Under the pieces are notes generated by a model. It was not told the DNA's origin. It was given only the letters and a program-made list of their open reading frames with translations, and searched no databases. From assembly GCA_905478855.1 (NCBI GenBank), contig CAJQKF010000079.1, positions 21,563 to 85,562 of the forward strand: 64,000 nt of DNA, given 5' to 3'. The position numbers were made by a program, and so were the translations under genes. Source of the stretch: an uncultured Gammaproteobacteria bacterium (GTDB taxonomy: Bacteria > Pseudomonadota > Gammaproteobacteria > Arenicellales > CAJQKF01). Shown here one piece after another: positions 41,730-51,599 of this stretch (position 1 is the stretch's first letter; each line of letters begins with the position of its first letter).

Positions 41730-42644
41730 TTATTTCGGATCAGCCGAAATAGTAGCTGAGTAATTACGGGGCGTCACCATTGCCATGCCAATTAGCATTA
41801 AAACTAGTGCCCCCCAAACCCAAAGGCTGTGGGATTCGTCAAAGAGCAGAATCCCCCAACCGACACCGCTTAGTGTAACAACATACCCCATCTGACTTGC
41901 AAAAACAGATCCACTCATACGAATCAGAAAAAGAAACAACAGATAGCAAATCACGTTAACTATCGCAAGAGAGGTCACCGCATACTCAGTTATTGTTAAC
42001 GGCCATTGAAGCATCTCAAACGTACCAAACATGATATTTATTGGTATCAAGATTAAGACTGACGATATGGACGCTAAAGTTAATAAAATCACAAAATCTA
42101 CGTGTTGCCCAATTTTACAATCAACATACAGATTCTCGACCGTATAACAACAACCAGCTAAGGAAGCAATCAGTACCCAAGGCAAAATTGTAGGGTCCGG
42201 CAAACTTGTTTCAGGAACAGTCAAGCAAAGTATGGCCGCAAATCCGAAGAATATCCCCAAAAACCTTGTCATTGAATACGATTCAATACGAATGATAAAT
42301 GCTAATGCATAGGTCATCATAGGGACAAGGGCAATGGTTATCGCCATAATCCCGGAAGGCACATGCTCAGCCGCATAATAAAAAAACAAGTTCGGAGCTA
42401 CATTTCCTGCTAACGTAATTACGATAACATGGCTCCAGTGGACACTTGAGAGTTTAGACATCCTTCCTGTAGCCAGACACATCAGCAGCAAAATAACACT
42501 CACTATCATCATTTGCCATAAAACGAGATTTAGAGGCGATAAGCCTCCTTGGGCAGCCCATTTTAGTAACGCGAAGCTAATACCCCAGACACCTCCAGCG
42601 AAGAGAACAAGAAAGGTGGCCGTTTTTCGATTACTCAATGACAT
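41730..42644 (-). CDS. DMT-superfamily (EamA) transporter
   Basis: Second EamA-type exporter in the window, 304 residues and about ten hydrophobic segments. It starts MSLSNRKTATFLVLFAGGVW and shows the repeat patterns LKWAAQGGLSPLNLVLWQMM and FASQMGYVVTLSGVGWGILL. It is not close to the one at 36,990-37,907. It is convergent with the M23 peptidase gene (40-nt gap) and divergent from chaC. Substrate unknown. Confidence 0.85.
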   Translation of the reverse strand: MSLSNRKTATFLVLFAGGVWGISFALLKWAAQGGLSPLNLVLWQMMIVSVILLLMCLATGRMSKLSSVHWSHVIVITLAGNVAPNLFFYYAAEHVPSGIMAITIALVPMMTYALAFIIRIESYSMTRFLGIFFGFAAILCLTVPETSLPDPTILPWVLIASLAGCCYTVENLYVDCKIGQHVDFVILLTLASISSVLILIPINIMFGTFEMLQWPLTITEYAVTSLAIVNVICYLLFLFLIRMSGSVFASQMGYVVTLSGVGWGILLFDESHSLWVWGALVLMLIGMAMVTPRNYSATISADPK

Positions 42645-42842
42645 TCAATTAAACTCATTTCTAATTTGGCTCGACAACTCAGGAATCTTTGGTTGTAACA
42701 TTAGGGATTTATGGGCTCGATGGAGTATAACCAGCAAAATGACCATGGTCCGCATTGTATTATTCAGTTACAGCAGCTATAACCCAAATACTTTTTACCA
42801 GCACACGACTAAACACAGCCCGTGGAGAACAGTTCGACGTCG

Positions 42843-43385
42843 ATGAATAGAAATACAAACATAGAAAGTATTTGGGTATTCGGATATGGATCTTTGATTT
42901 GGAAGCCAGATATCACCTATACGGAATGCCGCAGAACACGACTAATTGATTGGTCACGACGGTTTTGGCAAGGTTCCCATGATCATCGGGGAACACCGGA
43001 CAACCCAGGGCGGGTTGTAACACTAATACCAGACCCCGGATCGTATTGCGACGGTATTGCATTTGAGATTAATCCGGAACATTTTTCTAATACATTCGAA
43101 TCTTTGGACTATCGGGAGAAAAATGGGTACGAACGCCACAACGTTAGCCTAAAGTGCATTGATGCCACACACCTATCAGCGGTTGTTTATATTGCAACGT
43201 TAGATAACTTTGCCTGGCTTGGCCCTGAGTCCGATGAGACAATTGCCCAACAAATAATACAATCCAATGGCCCAAGCGGCTCGAATACCGAGTACTTACT
43301 TAATCTGGCAAATTCTCTAAGAGAGAATAAATTTCACGACGATCATGTTTTTGAGCTAGAACGACTGGTACTATCCACAACCTGA
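42843..43385 (+). CDS. ChaC-type gamma-glutamylcyclotransferase
   Basis: Cleaves glutathione to 5-oxoproline and Cys-Gly. The product starts MNRNTNIESIWVFGYGSLIW; VFGYGSLIWKPD is the substrate-binding signature of the family, and the catalytic glutamate lies in SLDYREKNGYERH. The rest (about 180 residues) matches ChaC in length. I chose the ATG at 42,843; a GTG 21 nt earlier is in frame but has no better ribosome site. It reads towards the VC0807-like gene, 17 nt away. Confidence 0.92.
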   Translation: MNRNTNIESIWVFGYGSLIWKPDITYTECRRTRLIDWSRRFWQGSHDHRGTPDNPGRVVTLIPDPGSYCDGIAFEINPEHFSNTFESLDYREKNGYERHNVSLKCIDATHLSAVVYIATLDNFAWLGPESDETIAQQIIQSNGPSGSNTEYLLNLANSLRENKFHDDHVFELERLVLSTT

Positions 43386-43402
43386 TTTTGAAGACTGATA
43401 AC

Positions 43403-44116
43403 ATGACCACTTCCAGCAATTCTATGAGAGAACATAAACCACGCCCGTTTGTAGACCTGATGGTCAGTATTGTAATCCCTTCGCTTATCTTAATGAAATT
43501 AAGTGGTGCTGAAGATCTTGGGGCGACAAATGCTCTCGTATTGGCGCTTGGTTTTCCACTAGCATGGGGCAGCTTTGAATTAATCTACTATAGAAAATTC
43601 AATTTCATAGCTCTGTTAGGCCTAATCAGTGTTCTATTAACAGGTGGCATAGGACTGCTGGAAATTGACAACAAATGGCTCGCCATAAAGGAGGCCGCAA
43701 TCCCAGGCGTGATTGGTATTGGTGTTTTTATATCAACATTTACGCGTTATGCGCTAATTAGAACGATTGTGCTTAACAAAGCCATGATTCAAGTCGACGC
43801 GGTAATCGAACAGCTGAATAAAAACGGAACAATAGAAGTATTCAACCATCGACTTCGCAATGCAAATTTCTTATTCTCTGGGACGTTCGTCTTTTCATCA
43901 ATCATGAATTACATTCTTGCAAAATGGATTGTAGTAAGCCCATCAGGCAGCTCAGCGTTTAATGAAGAACTTGGAAGACTTACATTCTTGAGTTATCCAA
44001 TGATTGCTATTCCGTCGATGATTATGATGATCGGGATTATGTATTATTTATGGCGTACTGTTACTCGATTAACAGGACTCACTCTTGAAGACGTTTTAGT
44101 TACTAAACCAGATTAA
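43403..44116 (+). CDS. VC0807-like multispanning membrane protein
   Basis: Integral membrane protein of 237 residues with about six hydrophobic segments. The pattern RPFVDLMVSIVIPSLILMKL near the start, ALGFPLAWGSFELIYYRKF and a final pair of helices recall the VC0807 / intracellular-septation-like family, whose function is unknown. The ATG at 43,403 is chosen; a TTG 15 nt earlier is less likely. Likely co-transcribed with chaC. Convergent with nadE. Confidence 0.75.
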   Translation: MTTSSNSMREHKPRPFVDLMVSIVIPSLILMKLSGAEDLGATNALVLALGFPLAWGSFELIYYRKFNFIALLGLISVLLTGGIGLLEIDNKWLAIKEAAIPGVIGIGVFISTFTRYALIRTIVLNKAMIQVDAVIEQLNKNGTIEVFNHRLRNANFLFSGTFVFSSIMNYILAKWIVVSPSGSSAFNEELGRLTFLSYPMIAIPSMIMMIGIMYYLWRTVTRLTGLTLEDVLVTKPD

Positions 44117-44156
44117 TAATTGCCTGAAAGCCGTATAAAAAATATAAAGCACGTCA

Positions 44157-44945
44157 CTAGTTTCTCAAATATTCAGGAATCTCACACACAGGGATTGGTT
44201 GCATTTTATGTTGGTTTGCACGATTTAGACGCCGATAAATTTGCAACACTTCTTGTTGTCTATCGGTAACCGATCGATTATCTGCATTCTCCTCATATGT
44301 CATGGCCCACTCCAGTTCTGGATAACTCGCTCCGAGCTGGTCTTCATCAGTTCTGGAATCTCCCCATAAGCCATCAGTCGGTTTCGCAACCTGTATTTCT
44401 TCGATAACGCCTAGTTGTCGGGCAATTTCAAACACCTCGGTCTTCATAAGGTCTGCGATGGGACTTAAATCAACACCGCCATCACCATATTTCGTATAAA
44501 AACCAACACCAAAATCTTCAACCTTGTTGCCGGTGCCTGCTACTAGAAAACCATTCGCGCCTGCAATGTAATACAAACTAGTCATACGAAGTCTGGCTCG
44601 CGTATTTGCGAAGGAAAGATCTCTACCCTCTCGGGACCCCGTGTCCGGCACTGTTTTGACAAACTGATCATAAACGGGGGTTAGGTCCATTCGCACAGAT
44701 GATACGTTTTCATAGGTTTGTTCAAGATAATCTATATGCTTCCGGGCACGGCTATCCTGAGAAGGATCCTGATGGATCGGCATCTCCACACACACTAAGG
44801 GGCTACCCGTTTGTGCTGCCAAAGTTGATGTTACTGCGGAATCAATTCCACCAGACACACCCACCACAAAGCCCTTTGTGGCCGATTTTTGCTGATACTC
44901 ATTCATCCATGAAACAATATGATCTATAACCTCTATAGTTTTCAT
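44157..44945 (-). CDS. nadE: NAD+ synthase
   Basis: Amidates nicotinic acid adenine dinucleotide to NAD+. The 262-residue product has the ATP-pyrophosphatase loop SGGIDS at residues 31-36 and the NaAD-binding region AGTGNKVEDFGVGFYTKYGD, followed by DLSPIADLMKTEVFEIARQL. It has no glutaminase domain, so it uses ammonia directly or relies on another protein. It lies upstream of the mttB-like gene on the same strand, 72 nt away from its stop codon. Confidence 0.95.
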   Translation of the reverse strand: MKTIEVIDHIVSWMNEYQQKSATKGFVVGVSGGIDSAVTSTLAAQTGSPLVCVEMPIHQDPSQDSRARKHIDYLEQTYENVSSVRMDLTPVYDQFVKTVPDTGSREGRDLSFANTRARLRMTSLYYIAGANGFLVAGTGNKVEDFGVGFYTKYGDGGVDLSPIADLMKTEVFEIARQLGVIEEIQVAKPTDGLWGDSRTDEDQLGASYPELEWAMTYEENADNRSVTDRQQEVLQIYRRLNRANQHKMQPIPVCEIPEYLRN

Positions 44946-45017
44946 TCAAACGACCTTTAAAAGTTTGTTTTTACCCCTATTCTACCTTGATTAAAATACA
45001 GCATGATTAAAATAACA

Positions 45018-46562
45018 CTAAAAATAATTCATATCAGGCATAGAGTTTTTACGAATACGAATGTATTCCCTTAGCTCCTCATCAATTGCCGGGTCCAAAC
45101 CTGGGTCTTGATAGTTAGCCAATGCAAGGACCCATTGCTTATGAGCTCGTTCTTCCGCTGATAGAGAACCATCGATTTGCCATTGTTCAAATGAGTTATT
45201 GTCACTACTTGTGGAGGAATAAAATGCATCTCGAAAGTGTGCCTGGGTGTGTGAACTCCCGAGAAAATGAGCACCCGGACCTACTTCACGAATAGCGTCA
45301 AGCGCGAATCCCTCTTCAGACAAGTCGATACCAGAGAATAAATTTGCAACTTTTCCACATAAATCTGCATCGATCATAGTTTTTTCGAAACTAGTTACCA
45401 AACCGCCTTCCAGCCAGCCGGTCGCATGATTAATCATATTAGCCCCGGCTAACATAGACATTATCAATCCCCAACTACCTTCCTGCGCAGATTGGGAATC
45501 CGCAAGCTTAGATGCAGATAGCGTTCCGACAGTATGCAATGGAACTCCTAATCGGCGAGCTAGTTGCCCTGATGCCAGCACCATCTTCCCTGCTTCCGGT
45601 GTTCCAAACGTCGGCGCTCCTGTCTGCATCGACATGGTGCTGGCGAAACTACCCATTAAACAGGGCGCGCCCGGATTAATTAACTGCACTAGAGCAAGAC
45701 AGGCCATAGTTTCTGCCAACACCTGAGTCATGGTTCCCGCAACAGTGCAGGGGCTCATAGCTCCCGCAAGGGTCCACGGTGTGCATGCGACCGGCTGATT
45801 AGCCCGCGCATAAGTTTTAAGAGATCCTGACATATTCGCGTCCAGGACCAGCGGTGCATTAGTATTGCTAACGCAATAAAGCACAGGGTTGTCAGCGACA
45901 AATTGTTCACCAAAAATAATTCTGGCCATAGCAATTGCATCAGTCGCTCTCTCCTCTCCAATAAATGCCCCCATAAATGCTCGGTCAGAGTATCGGATAT
46001 GAGAATAAAGCATATCAAGATGACGCTTGTTTGCGGGTAAATCAACCGGTTCACAAACCACGCCACCTGAATGATGTAGATGTTCAAGACTGTGATGAAG
46101 TTTTACCAAGTTTTGAAAATCGTCCAGAGTCGCATAACGCCGCCCCTTCTCCAAATCAGACACGAATGGTGGGCCCCAAGATGGGCACAGCACGGTGTTG
46201 TCACCACCAATAACCACATTATTAATTGGATTACGTGCATGTTGAGTAAATGATGAGGGAGCTGTTGCCTGGATTAGCTTACGACACATCCCTTCATCAA
46301 AACGAACACGTGTGTTCGTAACATCACAACCAGCCTGGTGAAAGATGTCGAGAATTTCCGGGTCATCCACGAATTCCATCCCTATCTCTTGCAAAAGCAA
46401 ATCTGCATTGTGCTCGATTAATGACAAGCCTTCTTCATCAAGAATATTGAATGTGCCGATTTTTCTGTGAATATAGGGTGCCCTTATTTGCCAAGATTTC
46501 CCGCGCTCTTTATTTCGGCCACTCCGACCTCCGGTTCGACGTTGAGAATCACCGATGCTCAT
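45018..46562 (-). CDS. MttB-family (COG5598) methylamine/betaine methyltransferase, non-pyrrolysine
   Basis: Family that demethylates trimethylamine or quaternary amines such as glycine betaine and carnitine, normally passing the methyl to a corrinoid protein. I place the start at 46,562, one base after the stop of the preceding flavoprotein (TGATATG); an upstream start would overlap it by 62 nt. The 514-residue frame has no internal amber codon, so it is not the pyrrolysine form. Recognisable stretches are EHNADLLLQEIGMEFVDDPE and GTPEAGKMVLASGQLARRLG. No corrinoid protein or partner methyltransferase is seen nearby. Confidence 0.82.
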   Translation of the reverse strand: MSIGDSQRRTGGRSGRNKERGKSWQIRAPYIHRKIGTFNILDEEGLSLIEHNADLLLQEIGMEFVDDPEILDIFHQAGCDVTNTRVRFDEGMCRKLIQATAPSSFTQHARNPINNVVIGGDNTVLCPSWGPPFVSDLEKGRRYATLDDFQNLVKLHHSLEHLHHSGGVVCEPVDLPANKRHLDMLYSHIRYSDRAFMGAFIGEERATDAIAMARIIFGEQFVADNPVLYCVSNTNAPLVLDANMSGSLKTYARANQPVACTPWTLAGAMSPCTVAGTMTQVLAETMACLALVQLINPGAPCLMGSFASTMSMQTGAPTFGTPEAGKMVLASGQLARRLGVPLHTVGTLSASKLADSQSAQEGSWGLIMSMLAGANMINHATGWLEGGLVTSFEKTMIDADLCGKVANLFSGIDLSEEGFALDAIREVGPGAHFLGSSHTQAHFRDAFYSSTSSDNNSFEQWQIDGSLSAEERAHKQWVLALANYQDPGLDPAIDEELREYIRIRKNSMPDMNYF

Positions 46563-46563
46563 A

Positions 46564-48993
46564 TCAGTCGCTCCGCATAAGGTTGTTAGCTGGGTCATAA
46601 GGTGGTTTATAAAGCACTTGTGCATCGAGTGATCGACCCAGAATCTCCACTCGATAAACCGATTCGTCTATATGCGGCTTTAGATAGGCTAGCGCCAATC
46701 GTTTTTGCGTGCGATGTCCGTAAGCTCCGGATGTAATTACGCCAACCGCCTCGCTGCCAACAAAAACCGGGTGTGCGTAAAATGGATCAACGTCACCTGC
46801 AGGATCTAATTCCAACAATTGCATATTCCATAAGTCGTCGTTTGCATGCCGTCTCAGAAGAGCATCTTTGCCGGAAAAGCTTCTGTCTTCAGTATTTACG
46901 AATATCCCTAACCCCGACTCCAATGGAGAACGCTCCGTAGTCAGGTCCATTCCCCAGGCTCGGTATGATTTTTCCAGACGCATAGAGTTCATAGCGAAGG
47001 CACCAAAATAACCTAATTCATACTTGCGACCTAGCTTAGCAATTTGCTGCCATAGTTGTTTAAGTTTGTCCTGTCTAACATGTAACTCAAAGCCCGACTC
47101 CCCAACATAAGAGACACGAATAAAACGCACCTTAACGCCTCCAATCGAAAGTATTCTAGATGTTAACCATGGAAACTCACTGATAGAAAACGACGTTCCA
47201 AGAAGTTCTTCCAAAAGGTTGACTGCATTAGGGCCCATTAGCGCCAGAATACCGAAATAGTTAGTTATATTTTCGACACTTGCACTCGCTAAACCTTGAT
47301 GCGAAACTAGAACATCATGATCATGACGTTCTGCTGAAGCCGCCGATACCAAATAGTATTCTTGTTCTGCTATACGAATAATAGAAAACTCCGAAGCAAC
47401 ACCACCTGTTTGGGTTAACGTATGACACAACCTCACATTGCCGATCTTTGTAGGTGCCGAATTAGCTCCTAAAGACTGGATAAAGTCATACGCATGGGAA
47501 CCGGTTATTCTAAATTTACTAAACGCAGACAAGTCAGCGAGACCGACCGAGGCGCGAACTATATGACACTCTCTTTCGACATTATAGAACCAGTCGCATC
47601 TCCGAAAACTGGGTTCCGGCACAGGATCATTTTTATCTTGGAACCAGTTAACTCTTTCCCATCCGTAGGCACAGCCGAACACCGCGCCTTCATCAGCTTG
47701 CAATGATTTGACTGCTGTCACACGACGATCTCGTGAAGCGGGCCGCTCTTCAAATGGATAGTGCACACCAAACTGCAAACCAAAACATTCTATAGCTTTA
47801 TCGAGACGATAAGAACGATCAGCATAGGCACCAAATCTTCGAGAATCTATAGCCAACGCATCATTCGGCGGAGCATCTTCAGTTATCCAATCGGCAAGAA
47901 ACGCTCCTGCGCCACCGCCTTCCATAACACCCATACTGGAGCCGGTTAGCAACCACGCATTGGAAACACCAAATGCAGGCCCAATAAGGGGATTACCATC
48001 GGGGGTGAAAGTAATAGGTCCATTCACAACCGTTTTTACAAGCGCATTATTTAGCACCGGGATACGCTGCATCGCAGATTCAATAATATGCTCTACAGGG
48101 TCAAGATCAGCCGGCAGTAATTCCATACCGAAACTTTCCGGTACACCATCAACCGACCAGGGTGTTGCCTGTTTTTCGTATGGGCCTAAGATGTATCCAT
48201 CGTGCTCCTGACGTAAATACCAACTTTCCTCCGGATCGCGAATCATAGGGAGTTCGGTTAGGCCGTTATCGTGCATTTGTTTAAGCTCATCTATCGTATC
48301 CGTAACGAGATATTGATGAAGCATTGGCACTACAGGTAAATCCAGCCCCATCATTTCGCCAATTTCCCGACACCATGTACCTGCAGCATTAACAACCTGA
48401 TCGGCCACGATTTCATCATTTTCCGAGACTATCAGCCAACGTCCATTTTGCAGCTGCCTTATCTCCCGTACTGGATTATTACGAAGAATAGTTGCACCGT
48501 TAGCTCGTGCTAGGCTGGCCATTCCATGGGTGGCTAAAGTGGGATCAACAAATCCATCATCTGGCTCATGGATCGCGCCGATCAATCCATTAGTTTGACA
48601 CAATGGGTAAATTTCTTTTAATTCCTCAATATTCAATATATTGAAATCGTAGCCAACAAATCGACCGAGCCCTTGGACATGTCTAAACTCTTCCATTCTC
48701 TCTTTGGAACGTGTTACACGTAAAGCACCACAGGGATGAAACCCTACGGATTCGCCAGTTTTTTCTGGCAATATATCCCGGTATAGGGCTATGGATCGGG
48801 CTCGCATTTGCATGACAGTGGCATTATGTGCAAATTGAGTACATAAGCCCGCGGCGTGCCATGTAGAACCTGCAGTAAGTTCATTTTTCTCTAGTAAAAC
48901 AAGATTCTTCCACCCTCTTTCTGACAGATGATAGAGAAGCGACACCCCCATGATCCCGCCACCCACAATTGCGATACTGGCTTCTATTTTCAT
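46564..48993 (-). CDS. Dimethylglycine/sarcosine dehydrogenase-like flavoprotein (DAO + GcvT domains)
   Basis: Probable oxidative N-demethylase that hands the one-carbon unit to tetrahydrofolate. The 809-residue product has an N-terminal FAD domain (IVGGGIMGVSLLYHLSE), a motif TAGSTWHAAGLC with His46 at the site of covalent FAD attachment in mammalian DMGDH, a central domain with GAVFGCAYGWERVNWF, and a C-terminal GcvT domain (MRLEKSYRAWGMDLTTERSP). Adjacent, 4 nt away, is a paralogue of 817 residues. Substrate cannot be told; dimethylglycine or sarcosine is a reasonable guess. Confidence 0.88.
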   Translation of the reverse strand: MKIEASIAIVGGGIMGVSLLYHLSERGWKNLVLLEKNELTAGSTWHAAGLCTQFAHNATVMQMRARSIALYRDILPEKTGESVGFHPCGALRVTRSKERMEEFRHVQGLGRFVGYDFNILNIEELKEIYPLCQTNGLIGAIHEPDDGFVDPTLATHGMASLARANGATILRNNPVREIRQLQNGRWLIVSENDEIVADQVVNAAGTWCREIGEMMGLDLPVVPMLHQYLVTDTIDELKQMHDNGLTELPMIRDPEESWYLRQEHDGYILGPYEKQATPWSVDGVPESFGMELLPADLDPVEHIIESAMQRIPVLNNALVKTVVNGPITFTPDGNPLIGPAFGVSNAWLLTGSSMGVMEGGGAGAFLADWITEDAPPNDALAIDSRRFGAYADRSYRLDKAIECFGLQFGVHYPFEERPASRDRRVTAVKSLQADEGAVFGCAYGWERVNWFQDKNDPVPEPSFRRCDWFYNVERECHIVRASVGLADLSAFSKFRITGSHAYDFIQSLGANSAPTKIGNVRLCHTLTQTGGVASEFSIIRIAEQEYYLVSAASAERHDHDVLVSHQGLASASVENITNYFGILALMGPNAVNLLEELLGTSFSISEFPWLTSRILSIGGVKVRFIRVSYVGESGFELHVRQDKLKQLWQQIAKLGRKYELGYFGAFAMNSMRLEKSYRAWGMDLTTERSPLESGLGIFVNTEDRSFSGKDALLRRHANDDLWNMQLLELDPAGDVDPFYAHPVFVGSEAVGVITSGAYGHRTQKRLALAYLKPHIDESVYRVEILGRSLDAQVLYKPPYDPANNLMRSD

Positions 48994-48997
48994 TCGT

Positions 48998-51451
48998 TTA
49001 ACTCTTCATCCTCGAGTTTTCAGGGTCATACGGGGGATAATCTAATGATTTCACGGGGTACTTTTCGCCATTAAGCTCTATAGTAAAGTAATTTTCATTT
49101 GGGCGAATTTCTAGAAACTCAGCTGTAAAATTAATATAGGCAAAACAAATTGATTTAGCACTTCTAAAGCCACGGCCACCCGATGTTGTGAACCCGACCA
49201 CCCTGTCGTCTCGGAATATCGGTTCATCGTGCAATAAAATAGGTTGTGACTCAGACTCAAACAAGACCTCAAACATTACAAGATGACGCATTACCCCCGA
49301 CAACTTCTGAGCGAGTAACGCCTGTTTTCCAATGAAATCCTTTTTATTCCAATCAACGCAAAACCCCAATCCGGCTTCCAAAGGGGTATCGTCTGGCCCG
49401 ATGTCATGTCCAAAATGACGATAACCTTTCTCCAGCCGACAAGCATCAAGACAAAGTTGACCCGCAGGGCCAAGAGTAAATTCGCAACCGGCCTCAAGCA
49501 TTTTGGTGTATAAAAACTGTGCATTACCTTTTAAACAAGCAAGTTCAAAACCTAATTCTCCCGCAAAACTTAATCTAGTTATTCGAACAGATGTATTGTG
49601 TAGTTCAAAATCTGCCCATCTTGAAAATGGTAGCAAACTATTATCTACGGAGAACCCAAGCAGCCTACTTAATATCTCTCGCGATCGTGGCCCGGTCAAC
49701 GCTAGAACACATTCATTAAAAGTACAGTCTTTAATTAAGACATTCATGTCCGAGTTGTGTTTCTGCTTTTCAAGCCACGCTATATCCTTTAACCGTGTTG
49801 CGGCACCGCTGGTTATTCTAAACAGTGTTGCCGAAATGCGGCTAATACTAACATCCGCCTCAATACCGCCCCGGGTGTTTAGCATTTGCCCGTACTTCAC
49901 CGACCCGATTTCGATATCAACATCGCAAGAACATACCCACTGTAAAAATGCTACGGAATCGGATCCACACACATCAATTTTGGTAAACGGTGATAGATCA
50001 AAAATAACTGCCGAAGAAGATAAACACTGTACCTCACGTTTCACGTACGGCCACCAGTTTTGCTCTCGATAACTGTATTCAATCTGATGCTCTTTTGGAC
50101 TACTTGCAAACCATAGTGGTCGCTCCCATCCCGCCATACTTGCAAATACGGCACCACTTTCTTCAAACTCGTCATGTATTGGTAATTTAAAAAGATTACG
50201 ACCTGAGGCAGATTGTTTCAGTGGCCAATGCATCGCAAACACATCGGACACTGATCCTCTCATTCGCTCGATCAAATATGATGAGGTTGCATAAGTCTTG
50301 TCGAAGCGAGCAATATCCACCTCCCATAAATCCATTGGTGCAGAACCCTGACACACCCACTCAGCCATTGCGCGTCCGATGCCAGCGGAAGACATCATGC
50401 CAGTTGAATTCATTCCCGCCGCTACAAAGAACCCTCCTAAATAAGGAGATTCTCCTAACAGCGGCTTTGAGTCAGGTGTAAACGATTCGGGACCATTCAT
50501 AAAACGTTGTACTCCTATGTTTGCCAGAGCCGGGACCAAATTCAAGGCCGCTATCATAAAAGGCTCAAACTGGTTCCAATCTTCCGGCAACTCAATGTAT
50601 GGATGTCTTGCTTGCTCAGACCTCACATCAAAACAAATAGCATTTGGCTCAAACCCGCCAAAGACAGCTCGCCCTGCATCACCTTTAAAATACATGCCCG
50701 AGTCGAGATCTCGAACGATTGGCATCGGCTGAGGTAATATGGGACATGGTTCGGTTACAACGTACATATGCTGCACCGCTTGCAAGGGAACCGGTACATT
50801 GGCCAGTCGACCTACTTCTCGAGCCCATGCACCTGCGCAGTTAATTACCGAATCACATCGAATCTCAGCACCATCCGATAAGCTCACACTGTATATATGC
50901 TTATTTCTTGTGTTGATACCAACACATTCCACGCCCTCACGCAGCTCTATTCCCGAGCTCTGAGCACCTTTTCGATATGCCATGCATATATCAACTGGGT
51001 TCGCTTGGCTGTCAGAGGGCACATACAAAGCGCCATGAAGTTTAGTAGTGTCCATCCATGGCAATTGCCCCTTCAGACAGGATGTAGAAATAACTTTGGC
51101 CTCAATATCACAGCGCTCGCCCATCGTAGCGATACGATGAAGTTCATCCAACCGCCCCTGATGCTGGGCTAACCAATATCCACCGGTTTGTGTAAACCCA
51201 GTCGCCTGCCCTGTTTCTGACTCGAGGCGAGGAAATAACTCAACAGCATACGATGCGAGTTTAGTCATGTTTAAAGTAGCACGTAATGGGCCAACAATCC
51301 CTGCAGCATGCCAGCTCGTGCCACTTGTTAGTTGATGGCGTTCAATTAGCAAAACATCCGTTACCCCAAGTTTTGCTAAGTGATAAGCAATGCCAAGTCC
51401 GATAACACCACCACCGATAATCACTATTTTACGGTTGTCACTTTTCTTCAC
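48998..51451 (-). CDS. Dimethylglycine/sarcosine dehydrogenase-like flavoprotein, second copy
   Basis: Paralogue of the neighbouring flavoprotein with the same domain order, 817 residues. FAD fingerprint IIGGGVIGLGIAYHLAKLG at residues 11-29, possible covalent-FAD histidine His48 in TSGTSWHAAGIVGP, mid-domain GAVFASMAGWERPLWF, C-terminal LEKGYRHFGHDIGPDDTPLE. It is the first gene of a minus-strand run with the second flavoprotein and mttB. The two copies are clearly diverged, so they probably act on successive or different N-methyl substrates. Confidence 0.88.
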   Translation of the reverse strand: MKKSDNRKIVIIGGGVIGLGIAYHLAKLGVTDVLLIERHQLTSGTSWHAAGIVGPLRATLNMTKLASYAVELFPRLESETGQATGFTQTGGYWLAQHQGRLDELHRIATMGERCDIEAKVISTSCLKGQLPWMDTTKLHGALYVPSDSQANPVDICMAYRKGAQSSGIELREGVECVGINTRNKHIYSVSLSDGAEIRCDSVINCAGAWAREVGRLANVPVPLQAVQHMYVVTEPCPILPQPMPIVRDLDSGMYFKGDAGRAVFGGFEPNAICFDVRSEQARHPYIELPEDWNQFEPFMIAALNLVPALANIGVQRFMNGPESFTPDSKPLLGESPYLGGFFVAAGMNSTGMMSSAGIGRAMAEWVCQGSAPMDLWEVDIARFDKTYATSSYLIERMRGSVSDVFAMHWPLKQSASGRNLFKLPIHDEFEESGAVFASMAGWERPLWFASSPKEHQIEYSYREQNWWPYVKREVQCLSSSAVIFDLSPFTKIDVCGSDSVAFLQWVCSCDVDIEIGSVKYGQMLNTRGGIEADVSISRISATLFRITSGAATRLKDIAWLEKQKHNSDMNVLIKDCTFNECVLALTGPRSREILSRLLGFSVDNSLLPFSRWADFELHNTSVRITRLSFAGELGFELACLKGNAQFLYTKMLEAGCEFTLGPAGQLCLDACRLEKGYRHFGHDIGPDDTPLEAGLGFCVDWNKKDFIGKQALLAQKLSGVMRHLVMFEVLFESESQPILLHDEPIFRDDRVVGFTTSGGRGFRSAKSICFAYINFTAEFLEIRPNENYFTIELNGEKYPVKSLDYPPYDPENSRMKS

Positions 51452-51599
51452 AGCTTTTTATGCACAATTAAATCATGAGTCTCTAGTATGTATTCTAAAA
51501 CAATTCTGGTACAACGTATTGTCCTGTTAAATCGAAAAATACTGGACTTTTAAAGTAAGATAGAAGCCCTGTTTTCTGCTATTAATTGGTGTAAATAAT

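Noticed and set aside
45018..46562. Pyrrolysine-containing trimethylamine methyltransferase
   Set aside because: The frame is open throughout with no internal amber codon, and no pyl genes or tRNA-Pyl are seen in the window.
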